From NCBI GenBank assembly GCA_900543505.1, contig UQSB01000027.1, positions 1 to 28,119 of the forward strand: 28,119 bases of DNA, read 5' to 3'. Below the pieces are notes generated by a model. The model was not told the DNA's origin and made no database searches. It worked only from the letters and a program-made list of their open reading frames with translations. The DNA is from an uncultured Collinsella sp. Lineage in GTDB: Bacteria; Actinomycetota; Coriobacteriia; Coriobacteriales; Coriobacteriaceae. The position numbers and the translations under genes were made by a program. Positions 1 to 7,973 of this stretch are shown piece after piece; the first letter of the stretch is position 1; the number at the start of each line of letters is the position of its first letter.

Positions 1-140
1 GGACTTGCAGCGACGGACCTCGGGACGCTCTTACACCACGTCTGCGCGCGCCACCGCGGACGTGCCCTATGTGGCATGATTCAGCGGTCTGGAGCCCGTT
101 TTGCCTTAGATTTGCTAAGGCGGGGAGACCTGCTGGTCAA

Positions 141-343
141 AAAACATCAAATATGAGTACTGTTACCGATTTGGTAGCAGCAATTTTGGACTAATAAGGC
201 CAGATAGCTAGCCGAAATGGCGATGAATGTACGATTTTGATCCAATTGTTAGTCCTTATAATGGACATATGTTGCGTAACTTAAGCAAATATTATCTTCT
301 GATATGTTGTAAGCAAGGTAGCAGTACTCATTTTTGCCATTTT
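141..343. repeat. AT-rich island with 27-bp imperfect inverted termini (MITE-like)
   Basis: Positions 141-167 and the reverse complement of 317-343 match at 22 of 27 bases, including the run ATGAGTACTG. The interior (168-316) is far more AT-rich than the surrounding GC-rich genome and has no coding frame with a start and ribosome site. A second small hairpin lies beside the left end, where CTGTTACC (160-167) pairs with GGTAGCAG (173-180) with one G-T pair. The flanks CTGGTC and CTGGCC could be a degenerate target duplication, but this is weak. The layout fits a non-autonomous transposable element or an exported hairpin RNA. I infer the former without any search. Confidence 0.45.
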
Positions 344-405
344 CTGGCCACGGCCTTTGTGACAGACGTGCTGGTGGGTTCGAATCCCATGAAATGGGCC
401 CAAGC

Positions 406-431
406 AAAAACGGTCCCCTTTCGAGGACCGT
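406..431 (-). terminator. Duplicate copy of the tRNA-Val terminator
   Basis: Read on the minus strand, a 7-bp stem (ACGGTCC with GGACCGT) is followed by five T. It is the left-copy counterpart of the terminator at 590-615. No intact gene lies immediately upstream of it on that strand. Confidence 0.5.
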
Positions 432-589
432 TTCCAAATCAGTGGTGGGCGATGAGGGATGTCGCGTGCGGCTGACGCCGCCCGCTTTCGCTTCGGGCCT
501 GCGGCCCTCGCGTGCTGCGCTGGAAAACGCTTCGCGTTTCCTCAGCTTCGCACCCTGTCGGGTTCGAATCCCATGCGCTGGGCCCAAAC

Positions 590-615
590 AAAAACGGTCC
601 CCTTGCGAGGACCGT
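590..615 (-). terminator. Intrinsic terminator of tRNA-Val
   Basis: On the minus strand, the stem ACGGTCC/GGACCGT with an 8-nt loop is followed by TTTTTG, starting 12 nt past the tRNA CCA end. It is correctly placed and oriented to end tRNA-Val transcription. Confidence 0.75.
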
Positions 616-626
616 ATCCAATTCAA

Positions 627-702
627 TGGTGGGCGATGAGGGATTCGAACCCCCAGCCTTGTGCGTGTAAAGCACCTGCGCTAACCGTTGCGCCAATCGC
701 CC
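627..702 (-). tRNA. tRNA-Val (anticodon UAC)
   Basis: The 76-nt minus-strand gene folds as a cloverleaf. The acceptor stem pairs GGGCGAT with ATCGCCC, the D arm is closed by GCGC/GCGC, and the anticodon loop is TTTACAC with UAC at positions 34-36. The T loop is TTCGAAT, and the 3' A-CCA is encoded. One mismatch closes the anticodon stem. It reads GUA and other GUN valine codons. The terminator at 590-615 follows it. Confidence 0.93.
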
Positions 703-711
703 GTGCGGAGA

Positions 712-717
712 GAGTAT
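712..717 (-). promoter_or_regulatory. -10 element for tRNA-Val
   Basis: TATACT on the minus strand lies 9 nt upstream of the mature tRNA 5' end, giving a very short 5' leader. No good -35 box is visible at the normal spacing. Confidence 0.45.
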
Positions 718-832
718 AGCAAAACAATCGCCTCATTCATCTCATATCCATTAAAGGTAACCGGCGCGTGTCGGCGCGGAGCTGATTCAGTTGAGATTGC
801 CTGAACATTCCGCCCCTCTTTACGCCCTCGGG

Positions 833-838
833 TATACT
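833..838 (+). promoter_or_regulatory. -10 element upstream of asnB
   Basis: TATACT lies 51 bp before the asnB start. The same GGTATACT context occurs in the tatA promoter. No convincing -35 box is present 16-18 bp upstream, so this is a candidate only. Confidence 0.4.
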
Positions 839-889
839 CAAAAGCTACTGATTCGATTTGATACCCAGCAACAGCAGAGGGGATAGTAT

Positions 890-2770
890 ATGTGCGGTTT
901 TGTCGGTTTTGTCGGTGGGACGGATAACCAATCCGAGGTGCTCACCAAGATGATGGACCGCATCGTCCATCGCGGTCCCGACATGGGCGGTCAGTTTATC
1001 GACGGCCGCGTTGCCCTCGGCTTCCGCCGCTTGTCGATCCTCGACCTGACCGAGGCCGGCGCCCAACCCATGGCCAACGAGGACGGTAGCGTCGTCATTG
1101 TCTTCAACGGCGAGATCTACAACTTCCAAGAACTCCGTTCCGAGCTCGAGGCCAAGGGCTACAAGTTCCACTGCGGCGCCGACACCGAGAGCCTCCTGCA
1201 CGGCTATGAGGAGTGGGGCGAGGCAGTACTCGATCGCTTGCGCGGTATGTACGCCTTCGTCATCTGGGACAAGAAGAAGAACAAGCTTTTTGGCGCCCGC
1301 GATATCTTTGGCATCAAGCCGCTCTACTACTATCCCATGGCCGATGCGGGCGACGGCGCGCCGGGTGTGCTCTTTGGCTCCGAAATCAAGAGTTTCCTGG
1401 ACTACCCGCACTTCCACAAGGCGGTCAACAAAAAGGCCCTGCGTCCGTACATGACGCTGCAGTATTCGGCAACCGAGGAGACCTTCTTCGAGGGTGTCTA
1501 CAAGCTGCCGCCGGCGCATTACTTTACCGTAGACATCCCGACCGGCAAGATGAACATCGAGCGTTATTGGGATTGCGATTACTCCGCCGTCGAGAAGCCG
1601 TTCGAGGAGTACGTCGACGAGCTGGACGACGTCGTGCACGAGAGCGTCGAGGCCCATCGCATCGCTGATGTTAAGGTCGCCTCCTTCCTCTCCGGTGGCG
1701 TCGACTCCAGCTACATCGCCGCTTGCCTCATGCCCGACAAGACCTTCTCGGTGGGCTTTGACTACAAGAACTTCAACGAGACTAACTACGCCAAGGAGCT
1801 ATCCGACAAGCTCGGCGTCGAGAATGTTCGCAAGATGATCACCGCCGACGAGTTCTTTGGCGCACTCGAGGACATTCAGTATCACATGGACGAGCCGCAG
1901 TCCAACCTGTCGTCTGTGCCGTTGTGGTTCTTGGCCGAGATGGCGCGCAAGGATGTTACCGTCGTGCTTTCGGGCGAAGGCGCCGACGAGCTCTTTGGCG
2001 GCTACGCCTACTACGAGGACACGGTTCCGGTTCGCAAGTACAAAAAGATGGTGCCGCTGCCCATCCGTCGCGCGCTCGGAAACCTGGCGTTGCACATGCC
2101 GTACTTCAAGGGCCACAACTTCTTGGTCAAGGGTGCCGAGATTCCCGAGAAGTCGTTCCTGGGACAGGCTCTGGTGTGGCCGGAGCGCGAGGTCGATAGC
2201 GTGCTCAAGCCCGAGTACAACACCGGCGACGGCGCCTTCGAACTCGCCGCTCCCATCTATGCGCGCGTGAAGGGCCAGCCCGAGCTGGTCAAGAAGCAGT
2301 ACCTGGACATGAACATGTGGCTCCCGGGCGACATTCTGCTCAAGGCCGACAAGATGTGTATGGCGCACTCGCTGGAGCTGCGCGTGCCCTTCCTGGATCG
2401 CAAGGTCATGGAGTTCGCCGAGCACATTCCCGACCGCTACCGCATCAACGAGAACGGCAACAAGCAGGTGCTTCGCCACGCCGCCAACAAGTCGCTGCCC
2501 GATGAGTGGGCCACCCGTCCCAAGGTGGGCTTCCCAGTGCCGATCGTCTACTGGCTGCGCGAGCAAAAGTGGTACGACTACGTCAAGGAGTACTTCACCG
2601 CGCCGTGGGCAAGCGAGTTTTTCGACACCGACGAGCTCATGCATCTACTCGACCTGCACTTTGCGGGCAAGGGCGATTTCCAGCGCAAGATCTATACGCC
2701 GCTCGTGTTCTTGGTGTGGTACAAGCGCTTCTTTATCGACGAGGGCCAGCCTTCTGTTCAGGCTGCCTAG
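890..2770 (+). CDS. asnB: Glutamine-hydrolysing asparagine synthase family protein (AsnB type)
   Basis: The 626-aa product has both domains of the family. The N-terminal class II glutaminase begins MCGFVGF, with Cys2 as nucleophile, followed by RGPD, FNGEIYN and ADTESLL. The C-terminal synthetase has the pyrophosphate loop SGGVDSS at residues 268-274, then SGEGADELFGGY and LRVPFLDR. The classical reaction is aspartate + glutamine + ATP to asparagine + glutamate. From memory, its sequence resembles B. subtilis AsnB, a member of a subgroup (with corynebacterial LtsA) that amidates peptidoglycan precursors. Its position beside murE allows that role but does not prove it. The start follows AGAGGGG, and a strong terminator closes the unit. 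Confidence 0.92.
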   Translation: MCGFVGFVGGTDNQSEVLTKMMDRIVHRGPDMGGQFIDGRVALGFRRLSILDLTEAGAQPMANEDGSVVIVFNGEIYNFQELRSELEAKGYKFHCGADTESLLHGYEEWGEAVLDRLRGMYAFVIWDKKKNKLFGARDIFGIKPLYYYPMADAGDGAPGVLFGSEIKSFLDYPHFHKAVNKKALRPYMTLQYSATEETFFEGVYKLPPAHYFTVDIPTGKMNIERYWDCDYSAVEKPFEEYVDELDDVVHESVEAHRIADVKVASFLSGGVDSSYIAACLMPDKTFSVGFDYKNFNETNYAKELSDKLGVENVRKMITADEFFGALEDIQYHMDEPQSNLSSVPLWFLAEMARKDVTVVLSGEGADELFGGYAYYEDTVPVRKYKKMVPLPIRRALGNLALHMPYFKGHNFLVKGAEIPEKSFLGQALVWPEREVDSVLKPEYNTGDGAFELAAPIYARVKGQPELVKKQYLDMNMWLPGDILLKADKMCMAHSLELRVPFLDRKVMEFAEHIPDRYRINENGNKQVLRHAANKSLPDEWATRPKVGFPVPIVYWLREQKWYDYVKEYFTAPWASEFFDTDELMHLLDLHFAGKGDFQRKIYTPLVFLVWYKRFFIDEGQPSVQAA

Positions 2771-2795
2771 CCTCGGCTTACGAACGCCTGCGCGT

Positions 2796-2820
2796 AACGG
2801 CTCCTCCGGGAGCCGTTTTT
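2796..2820 (+). terminator. Intrinsic terminator of asnB
   Basis: A 9-bp stem (AACGGCTCC with GGAGCCGTT) and a TCCG loop are followed by a T run. It lies 26 bp after the asnB stop and separates asnB from murE. Confidence 0.85.
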
Positions 2821-2882
2821 GCGCGAGCACGTTTCAGTTACTATGAAAACCGTCCCTGCCAAATGGCTGAGAAAGGTGAAAG

Positions 2883-4445
2883 ATGCACCATTCGGATTTC
2901 GCGGCCGTGACCACGGTCGATACGCTTGCCAAGCTTCTCGATGTGTGCGGCGAGCTGCGCGCATCGGAGCGGGTTGACGAGCGTGCCGTGACCGGCTGCT
3001 CGTTTGATTCGCGCGCGGTTTCGGCAGGTGACGTGTTCTTTTGCAAGGGCGCTGCCTTTAAGCCCGCGTTTTTGAGCATGGCGCTCGATGCGGGCGCCGT
3101 CGCATTTGTGTGCGAAGAGTCGTTGGTCGAGTCTCTGGAGCCGCTGGCGAAAGAGAACGGTGCGGCGATGCTGGTCGTGGATAGCGTGCGCACGGCCATG
3201 GCCCTGCTGCCGCCGGAGGTCTACAACCGCCCCGACCACGACGTTAAGATCGTGGGTATCACCGGTACCAAGGGAAAGACCACGGCCGCTTTTATGCTCC
3301 AGTCCATCATCAAGGCGGCGGGCGAGTCCTGTGGCATGATCGGCTCGGTGAACACCGACGATGGTATCGAGTGCTACGAGAGCACCAACACCACGCCCGA
3401 GGCCCCCGAGGTCTGGCGCCATATCGCCAACTGCCGCGCGTCTGGTCGCCAGTCCATGGTCATGGAGGTCTCAAGCCAGGCGCTCAAGTACCAACGCGTC
3501 GAGAACCTGCCGTTTGACGTGGCGTGCTTCCTCAACATCGGGCGTGACCACATCTCACCGATTGAGCACCCGACCTTCGAGGATTATTTTGAGAGCAAGC
3601 TCAGGATCTTTGATCAGGCTAAGACCGCCGTAGTGAATCTGGGCACCGATGAAGTCGAACGCGTGCTGGAGGCCGCGTCGACGGCCGAGCGCTTGGTGAC
3701 CGTTGGCGTCGAGCATCCCGAGGCGAGCCTGTGGGCAAGCGATGTCCGCATGGTCGGCTTTAACATCGAGTTTAACCTGCATGGCATGAGCGCCGACAAG
3801 CCCGAGGCGGGGGAGAAGGTCCTGCTGGGTATCGCGGGAGACTTTAACGTGGAGAACGCGCTGGTCGCTATCGCCGCTGCGCGCGAGATTGGCATCGGAA
3901 TCGATGCCATCAAGAAGGGCCTCTCCAAGCTGCGTGTGCCGGGCCGCATGGAGGTCGTGGAGTCGAAGGATGGACGCGTGGTTTGCGTTGTTGACTACGC
4001 TCACAACCAACTTTCGTTCCGCTCGCTCTTTTTGTCGGTCAAGCGCGCGTTTCCCGCCAGTCCGGTCATTGCGCTGTTTGGTGCTGCTGGAGGCAAGGCG
4101 CAGGAGCGCCGTGAGCAGCTTCCGCGCGAGGCCGCACCATATTCTGATCTGCTGATCTTTACCAACGAGGATCCGGCTCACGAGGACCCGATGAAGGTCT
4201 GTCGCGAGCTTGCCGAGCATGTTCCCGACGATACCCCGAACAAGATCATCCTCGATCGCGAGGCTGCTGTGCACGCGGCATTCAAGGCGGCGCGCGAGGA
4301 ATACGTCAGCCCCGATGCGCCTACCATCGTCTTGCTGTTGGCAAAGGGCGACGAAGAGCTCATGCACGTGGGTGATGAGTTCGTACCCATCGAGAGCGAT
4401 CTTTCGCTTGCCAACCGTTTAATCGATGTTACCCAGTTTGACTAA
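2883..4445 (+). CDS. murE: UDP-N-acetylmuramoyl-tripeptide synthetase (MurE ligase)
   Basis: This 520-aa Mur ligase adds the third stem-peptide residue to UDP-MurNAc-L-Ala-D-Glu in the cytoplasm. The N-terminal UDP-binding domain contains SFDSRAV. The ATP loop GTKGKTT is at residues 128-134. Other motifs are NTTPEAPE, EVSSQALK and NIGRDH, with the carbamylated-lysine region at YFESKLRIF. The C-terminal substrate motif reads TNEDPAHEDP (427-436). Meso-diaminopimelate enzymes carry DNPR here, and lysine enzymes such as that of S. aureus carry D(D/N)PA, so a non-DAP diamino acid (lysine or ornithine) is inferred. The ATG follows AAAGGTGAAAG, with a possible -10 (TACTAT, 2838-2843) upstream. Confidence 0.93.
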   Translation: MHHSDFAAVTTVDTLAKLLDVCGELRASERVDERAVTGCSFDSRAVSAGDVFFCKGAAFKPAFLSMALDAGAVAFVCEESLVESLEPLAKENGAAMLVVDSVRTAMALLPPEVYNRPDHDVKIVGITGTKGKTTAAFMLQSIIKAAGESCGMIGSVNTDDGIECYESTNTTPEAPEVWRHIANCRASGRQSMVMEVSSQALKYQRVENLPFDVACFLNIGRDHISPIEHPTFEDYFESKLRIFDQAKTAVVNLGTDEVERVLEAASTAERLVTVGVEHPEASLWASDVRMVGFNIEFNLHGMSADKPEAGEKVLLGIAGDFNVENALVAIAAAREIGIGIDAIKKGLSKLRVPGRMEVVESKDGRVVCVVDYAHNQLSFRSLFLSVKRAFPASPVIALFGAAGGKAQERREQLPREAAPYSDLLIFTNEDPAHEDPMKVCRELAEHVPDDTPNKIILDREAAVHAAFKAAREEYVSPDAPTIVLLLAKGDEELMHVGDEFVPIESDLSLANRLIDVTQFD

Positions 4446-4556
4446 TGAACTGCGATGAGGGCGGCGTCCTGAGCGCGCTGCCGTTGCAAGCGCGTTTTCC
4501 CTCAAGTGAGGCGCGCTGCCTAAGACCAGAAGCCCCTTCTACGTAATGGAGTGACC

Positions 4557-5468
4557 ATGTCCCACAATACCCTGCCGACCGTCGCTGAGCTTTCGGGCGA
4601 GATGCGCGAGCGTCTTGCCAAGGTTAAGTACGTCTTTACCGACCTGGACGCCACCATGCTCGCGCCCGGCTCGTGCGTGCTGCGCGACAACGACGGCAAT
4701 CCCTCGACCAAGCTCGTCGAGGCTGTCGTGGCACTTGCCCGCGCTGGTATTCAGGTGGTTCCCACCTCGGGCCGCAACCGTACCATGATCCACGAGGATG
4801 CGCGCGTGCTCGGCCTCAACTCCTACATCGGCGAGATGGGTGGCCTGGTCATGTACGATCTCAAGGCCAACGATTGGGAGTATCTGACCGGCGATATGCC
4901 CTACGACCCTGCCTGCGGCCTCACGCCGCATCAGGTGATCGAGCAGACCGGCGTGTGCGAGAAGATTCTCGCCCGCTGGCCGCATAAGATCGAGTACCAC
5001 AACGACATGTCGACTGGCTACAAGTACCGCGAGGTCACCGTTGGCATGCGCGGCGATGTGCCCGACGACGAGGTCCAGGCCATTCTTGACGAGGCCGGCT
5101 GCGGCCTGGTCTGGGCCTGCAACGGTCACCTGACGCATCTGTCCAAGCCGACGACGCTCGAGCTCGAACGCGTCGAGGATGGCCGCGCGTTTAACATCAA
5201 TCCCGCCGGCCTCAACAAGGGCGTTGCCATCGCACGTTTCTGCGAGCACCTGGGTATCGAGCGCGAGGAGACGCTCGCGCTCGGCGATTCCGAGTCCGAC
5301 TTCTACATGGCTGACCACGTGGGCACGTTCTGCCTGGTCGAGAACGGTTTGACCAGCGCCGGCGCGCCCGAGTTCCTGGATGCCTGCGATAACGCCTACG
5401 TCACGCGCGGCAAGATTGTCGACGGCTGGGCGGCAACGGCAGAGCTGCTCGTCGCGGCGCGTTCGTAG
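4557..5468 (+). CDS. HAD-superfamily phosphatase, subfamily IIB
   Basis: The 303-aa product has the HAD core. Motif I is TDLDAT with the likely nucleophile Asp29 and general acid Asp31. Motif II is TSGR, and motif IV is GDSESDFYM at residues 243-251. The insert between motifs II and IV is the large cap of the Cof/mannosyl-3-phosphoglycerate phosphatase/sucrose-phosphatase group. Substrate cannot be told from sequence; sugar phosphates are usual for the group. Motif I has Ala where most relatives have Gly. I chose ATG 4557 because GGAG (4548-4551) sits 5 nt before it; the in-frame GTG at 4551 overlaps that ribosome site. It lies between murE and murI. Confidence 0.82.
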   Translation: MSHNTLPTVAELSGEMRERLAKVKYVFTDLDATMLAPGSCVLRDNDGNPSTKLVEAVVALARAGIQVVPTSGRNRTMIHEDARVLGLNSYIGEMGGLVMYDLKANDWEYLTGDMPYDPACGLTPHQVIEQTGVCEKILARWPHKIEYHNDMSTGYKYREVTVGMRGDVPDDEVQAILDEAGCGLVWACNGHLTHLSKPTTLELERVEDGRAFNINPAGLNKGVAIARFCEHLGIEREETLALGDSESDFYMADHVGTFCLVENGLTSAGAPEFLDACDNAYVTRGKIVDGWAATAELLVAARS

Positions 5469-5519
5469 CGCGGCGTCGCCGCACTTGGACATGTCTTTTC
5501 GAGAGAGACTGGTGAGGTA

Positions 5520-6404
5520 ATGTCCGATATCGAGAATCTGGCCGGGGACACGCGCCCGATTGGCGTGTTCGACTCGGGTCTGGGCGGTCTGACGGTTGCG
5601 CGCGCGATTGCGACGGCGTTGCCGCACGAGTCCGTCTACTACTTTGGCGACACCAAGCGCTGCCCCTACGGCACCCGCACCGAGGACGAGGTGCGCTCGT
5701 TTGCGTTGCAGGCGGGTCGTTGGCTTTCGAAGCACGACGTTAAGATTATGGTCATCGCCTGCAACACGGCGACCGCTGCGGCCTTGCGTCTGGCCCAGCA
5801 GGTGCTCGACGTTCCCGTGATCGGTGTGATCGCACCGGGCGCACGCGCGGCAATCAACAGCACCCGCACGCGCCGGGTGGGCGTGCTCGCCACCAACCTC
5901 ACCATTCGCTCGGGCGCCTACACGCGCGCCATCCAGGATCTAGATGCCGGCGTCGATGTATACGGTTGTCCTGCCTCGAGCTTTGTCGAGGTCGTTGAGC
6001 ACGAGCTCGCCTCGGGCGCGCATCTGCAGGAGCAGTGGCTCGAGAACGAGGACATCTTCGATACGCCTGCCGTGCGTGCGCTGGTGGGTGCCACGGTTGA
6101 GCCGCTGCGCGACCACGGTATCGATACCGTGGTGCTCGGCTGTACGCACTTCCCGCTGCTGGTGGGTCCCATCCGCCATGCGCTGGGACCCGGGGTGCGC
6201 GTGGTGAGCTCCGCCGAGGAGACCACGCGCGAGCTGACCGATATTCTCACGCGCCGCGAGCAGCTGGCGGGCGACGCAGCCGAGCCGCAGCATCGCTTTG
6301 CCACCACGTCTGACAACATTGCCGAGTTTGCGGTGGCGGGCAGTTTTATCTTTGGCCAGCCGCTCAAGAGCATTGAGCATGTCGATATCGATGAACTGAA
6401 ATAG
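5520..6404 (+). CDS. murI: Glutamate racemase
   Basis: This 294-aa enzyme interconverts L- and D-glutamate and supplies D-Glu for the peptidoglycan stem peptide. The family motifs are complete. FDSGLGGLT carries Asp18 and Ser19, CNTATA carries the first catalytic Cys81, and GCTHFPLL carries the second, Cys208. The ATG is preceded by GGTGAGG. It starts 51 bp after the HAD phosphatase and 55 bp before rph. The order murI-rph-rdgB resembles the racE-rph-ysnA neighbourhood of B. subtilis, so a shared transcript is likely. Confidence 0.94.
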   Translation: MSDIENLAGDTRPIGVFDSGLGGLTVARAIATALPHESVYYFGDTKRCPYGTRTEDEVRSFALQAGRWLSKHDVKIMVIACNTATAAALRLAQQVLDVPVIGVIAPGARAAINSTRTRRVGVLATNLTIRSGAYTRAIQDLDAGVDVYGCPASSFVEVVEHELASGAHLQEQWLENEDIFDTPAVRALVGATVEPLRDHGIDTVVLGCTHFPLLVGPIRHALGPGVRVVSSAEETTRELTDILTRREQLAGDAAEPQHRFATTSDNIAEFAVAGSFIFGQPLKSIEHVDIDELK

Positions 6405-6459
6405 ATATAAGGTCACCGACCAAAGGCTCACCTTCGCCTTTTGCTGAAAGGATATTTCT

Positions 6460-7185
6460 ATGGAGTACATGCAGGTCAATCGCGCCAACGGCCGCGCTGC
6501 CGATGAGTTGCGCCCCATCAAGCTTACTCGCGGCGTCATGAAGCACGCCCACGGTTCGTGCCTGGCCGAGTTTGGCGATACGCGCGTGCTGTGCGCTGCC
6601 ACCATCGAGGAGGGCGTGCCGGGCTGGCGCAAGGGCGCCAAGGCCGGTTGGGTAACGGCGGAGTATGCCATGCTGCCGGCATCGACCGGCAAGCGCTGCA
6701 AGCGCGAGCACGCCAACCGCAAGGGTCGCTCCATGGAAATCGAGCGCCTCATTGGCCGCAGCCTGCGTACCGTCGTCAACATGAAGGCGCTCGGCGAGTA
6801 TACCGTCACCGTCGACTGCGATGTGATTCAGGCCGATGGCGGCACGCGTACAGCGAGCATTACCGGCGCTTGGGTGGCGCTGCACGACGCCCTCGCCATG
6901 TGGGTCGAGGCAGGCAAGATCGAGCGCATCCCGCTCACGGGCCAGGTCGCCGCGATTTCCATGGGAGTTGTCGACGGCAACACCCTGCTCGACCTGGATT
7001 ATTCTGAGGACAGTCACGCCGAGGTCGACATGAATCTTGTCGCCACCGATACCGGTGAGATGATTGAGCTCCAGGGCACTGGCGAGCAGGCTCCCTTCGA
7101 CCGCAAGCGCCTCAATGCCCTGCTCGATTTGGGCGACAAGGGTATTGCCGAGCTCATCGAGCTCCAGCGCCAGGCCCTCGTCTAA
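6460..7185 (+). CDS. rph: Ribonuclease PH
   Basis: This 241-aa phosphorolytic 3'-5' exoribonuclease trims the 3' ends of tRNA precursors and takes part in rRNA turnover as a hexameric ring. Visible family motifs include RPIKLTRG, GDTRVLCAAT, GWVTAEYAMLP and GRSLR, plus the phosphate-site region DCDVIQADGGTRTASI. Length is normal for the family. AAAGGA lies 8 nt before the ATG. The stop codon is built into the first arm of the hairpin at 7184-7222. Confidence 0.95.
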   Translation: MEYMQVNRANGRAADELRPIKLTRGVMKHAHGSCLAEFGDTRVLCAATIEEGVPGWRKGAKAGWVTAEYAMLPASTGKRCKREHANRKGRSMEIERLIGRSLRTVVNMKALGEYTVTVDCDVIQADGGTRTASITGAWVALHDALAMWVEAGKIERIPLTGQVAAISMGVVDGNTLLDLDYSEDSHAEVDMNLVATDTGEMIELQGTGEQAPFDRKRLNALLDLGDKGIAELIELQRQALV

Positions 7186-7222
7186 CCTGCCAAAAAGGGA
7201 CAGGTTATTTTTGGCAGGTTTT
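7184..7222 (+). repeat. REP-like hairpin that may also terminate rph
   Basis: AACCTGCCAAAAA (7184-7196) pairs perfectly with TTTTTGGCAGGTT (7208-7220), a 13-bp stem, and TT follows. An internal alternative pairing, AACCTG with CAGGTT (7201-7206), competes with it. The core GGGACAGG flanked by A and T runs resembles the GGGAC-type REP sequences that accompany RAYT transposases. The A-rich/T-rich stem could also work as a terminator for rph. Confidence 0.55.
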
Positions 7223-7328
7223 ATCTGGGCAAACGCCGAAGTATAAGACTGCCGCTGATTAAGAGGGGGAGAGGACGAGACCTCGTCGTCCTCAACACGG
7301 CATTGCTATACGGACAAGGAGGCCAGCT

Positions 7329-7970
7329 ATGGCACTTGAGAAGATCGACATCGACACCCTCGACCCGGCGGCGACCATCGTCGTGGCAACGGGCAACGCC
7401 CATAAGCTCACCGAGATCGAGGCCATTTTGGGCAAAGTTATGCCCGAGGTTCGCTTTGTGGCGCTCGGCCAGCTGGGTGATTTTGAGGACCCCGAGGAAA
7501 ACGGCACGACGTTTTTGGAGAACGCCATCATCAAGGCGCAGGCTGCCGTCGAAGAGACGGGGCTCATGGCCATTGCCGACGATTCGGGCCTGGTCGTCGA
7601 TGCTCTGGACGGCGAGCCGGGCGTGTATAGCGCACGCTATGCGGGCGTTCACGGTGACGATGCCGCCAACAATGCCAAGCTGCTCGTGAATCTGGAGGGC
7701 GCGGCCGACGAGGACCGCACTGCGCGCTTTATGAGCGTCGTCGCGCTCATCGACACGGACGGTTTGGTCACCTATGGTGAGGGCGCCTGCGAGGGCGTTA
7801 TCGCGCACGAGGGCCGCGGTGATCACGGCTTTGGCTACGACCCGCTGTTCCTGCCGGTCGACACGCCGGGCAAGACCATGGCCGAGCTGACGGCGGACGA
7901 GAAGAACGCCATCAGTCATCGATTCCATGCGCTCGAGCACCTATCTGCCAAACTGACGGGCGAGGAGTAG
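7329..7970 (+). CDS. rdgB: XTP/dITP pyrophosphatase (non-canonical purine NTPase)
   Basis: The 213-aa Ham1/RdgB family protein hydrolyses ITP, dITP and XTP to monophosphates, keeping deaminated purines out of RNA and DNA. Key motifs are VATGNAHKLTEI near the N terminus, FLENAIIKA, ADDSGLVVDAL, GVYSARYAG, GFGYDPLF and SHRFHAL. A strong AAGGAGG precedes the ATG by 7 nt. It follows rph after 143 bp that hold a REP-like hairpin and a second dyad (GAGGACGA...TCGTCCTC, 7271-7293). It is followed 3 bp later by dtd, so the two are translationally linked. Confidence 0.95.
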   Translation: MALEKIDIDTLDPAATIVVATGNAHKLTEIEAILGKVMPEVRFVALGQLGDFEDPEENGTTFLENAIIKAQAAVEETGLMAIADDSGLVVDALDGEPGVYSARYAGVHGDDAANNAKLLVNLEGAADEDRTARFMSVVALIDTDGLVTYGEGACEGVIAHEGRGDHGFGYDPLFLPVDTPGKTMAELTADEKNAISHRFHALEHLSAKLTGEE

Positions 7971-7973
7971 GCC

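Larger units (their letters stand above)
1..626. other. Non-coding, repeat-rich stretch upstream of tRNA-Val
   Basis: No protein gene can be supported here. Short open frames run in from the left edge in all three plus-strand frames and stop near 79, 156 and 194, so the 3' end of a gene starting outside the window cannot be excluded. None has a recognisable motif. A perfect 7-bp hairpin (103-109 with 115-121) lies inside this edge. The rest is an AT-rich island with inverted termini, a duplicated tRNA-Val 3' end, and GC-rich small palindromes at about 480-545. Short frames on either strand here cross these repeats and are not credible genes. Confidence 0.6.
376..644. repeat. Direct duplication of a tRNA-Val 3' end plus terminator (copies 376-460 and 560-644)
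   Basis: The two copies lie at a constant offset of 184 bp and align over 85 bp with few mismatches. Each contains, in plus-strand order, a T-arm-like palindrome (GGGTTCGAATCCCAT), a GGGCCCAA block, a terminator hairpin that acts on the minus strand, and the 3' end of tRNA-Val in reverse. The left copy breaks off after GATGAGGGAT, where the right copy continues into the intact tRNA. The intervening 461-559 holds small GC-rich palindromes. This is typical of unequal recombination or of repeated site-specific integration at a tRNA 3' end. Confidence 0.65.

Noticed and set aside
338..397. tRNA-like arrangement: CCATTTT/GAAATGG ends with a T arm
   Set aside because: Only about 30 nt lie between the acceptor and T stems, too few for D and anticodon arms, and no anticodon loop can be drawn. 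It is better explained as part of the duplicated block.
249..626. Minus-strand frame of 125 codons
   Set aside because: It crosses the duplicated tRNA-Val ends and terminators and has no recognisable motif or ribosome site.
845..1657. Long minus-strand frames opposite asnB, clpC, lysS, thrE and other genes
   Set aside because: High-GC genes give long antisense frames. These show no family motifs, while the plus-strand products are clearly identified.
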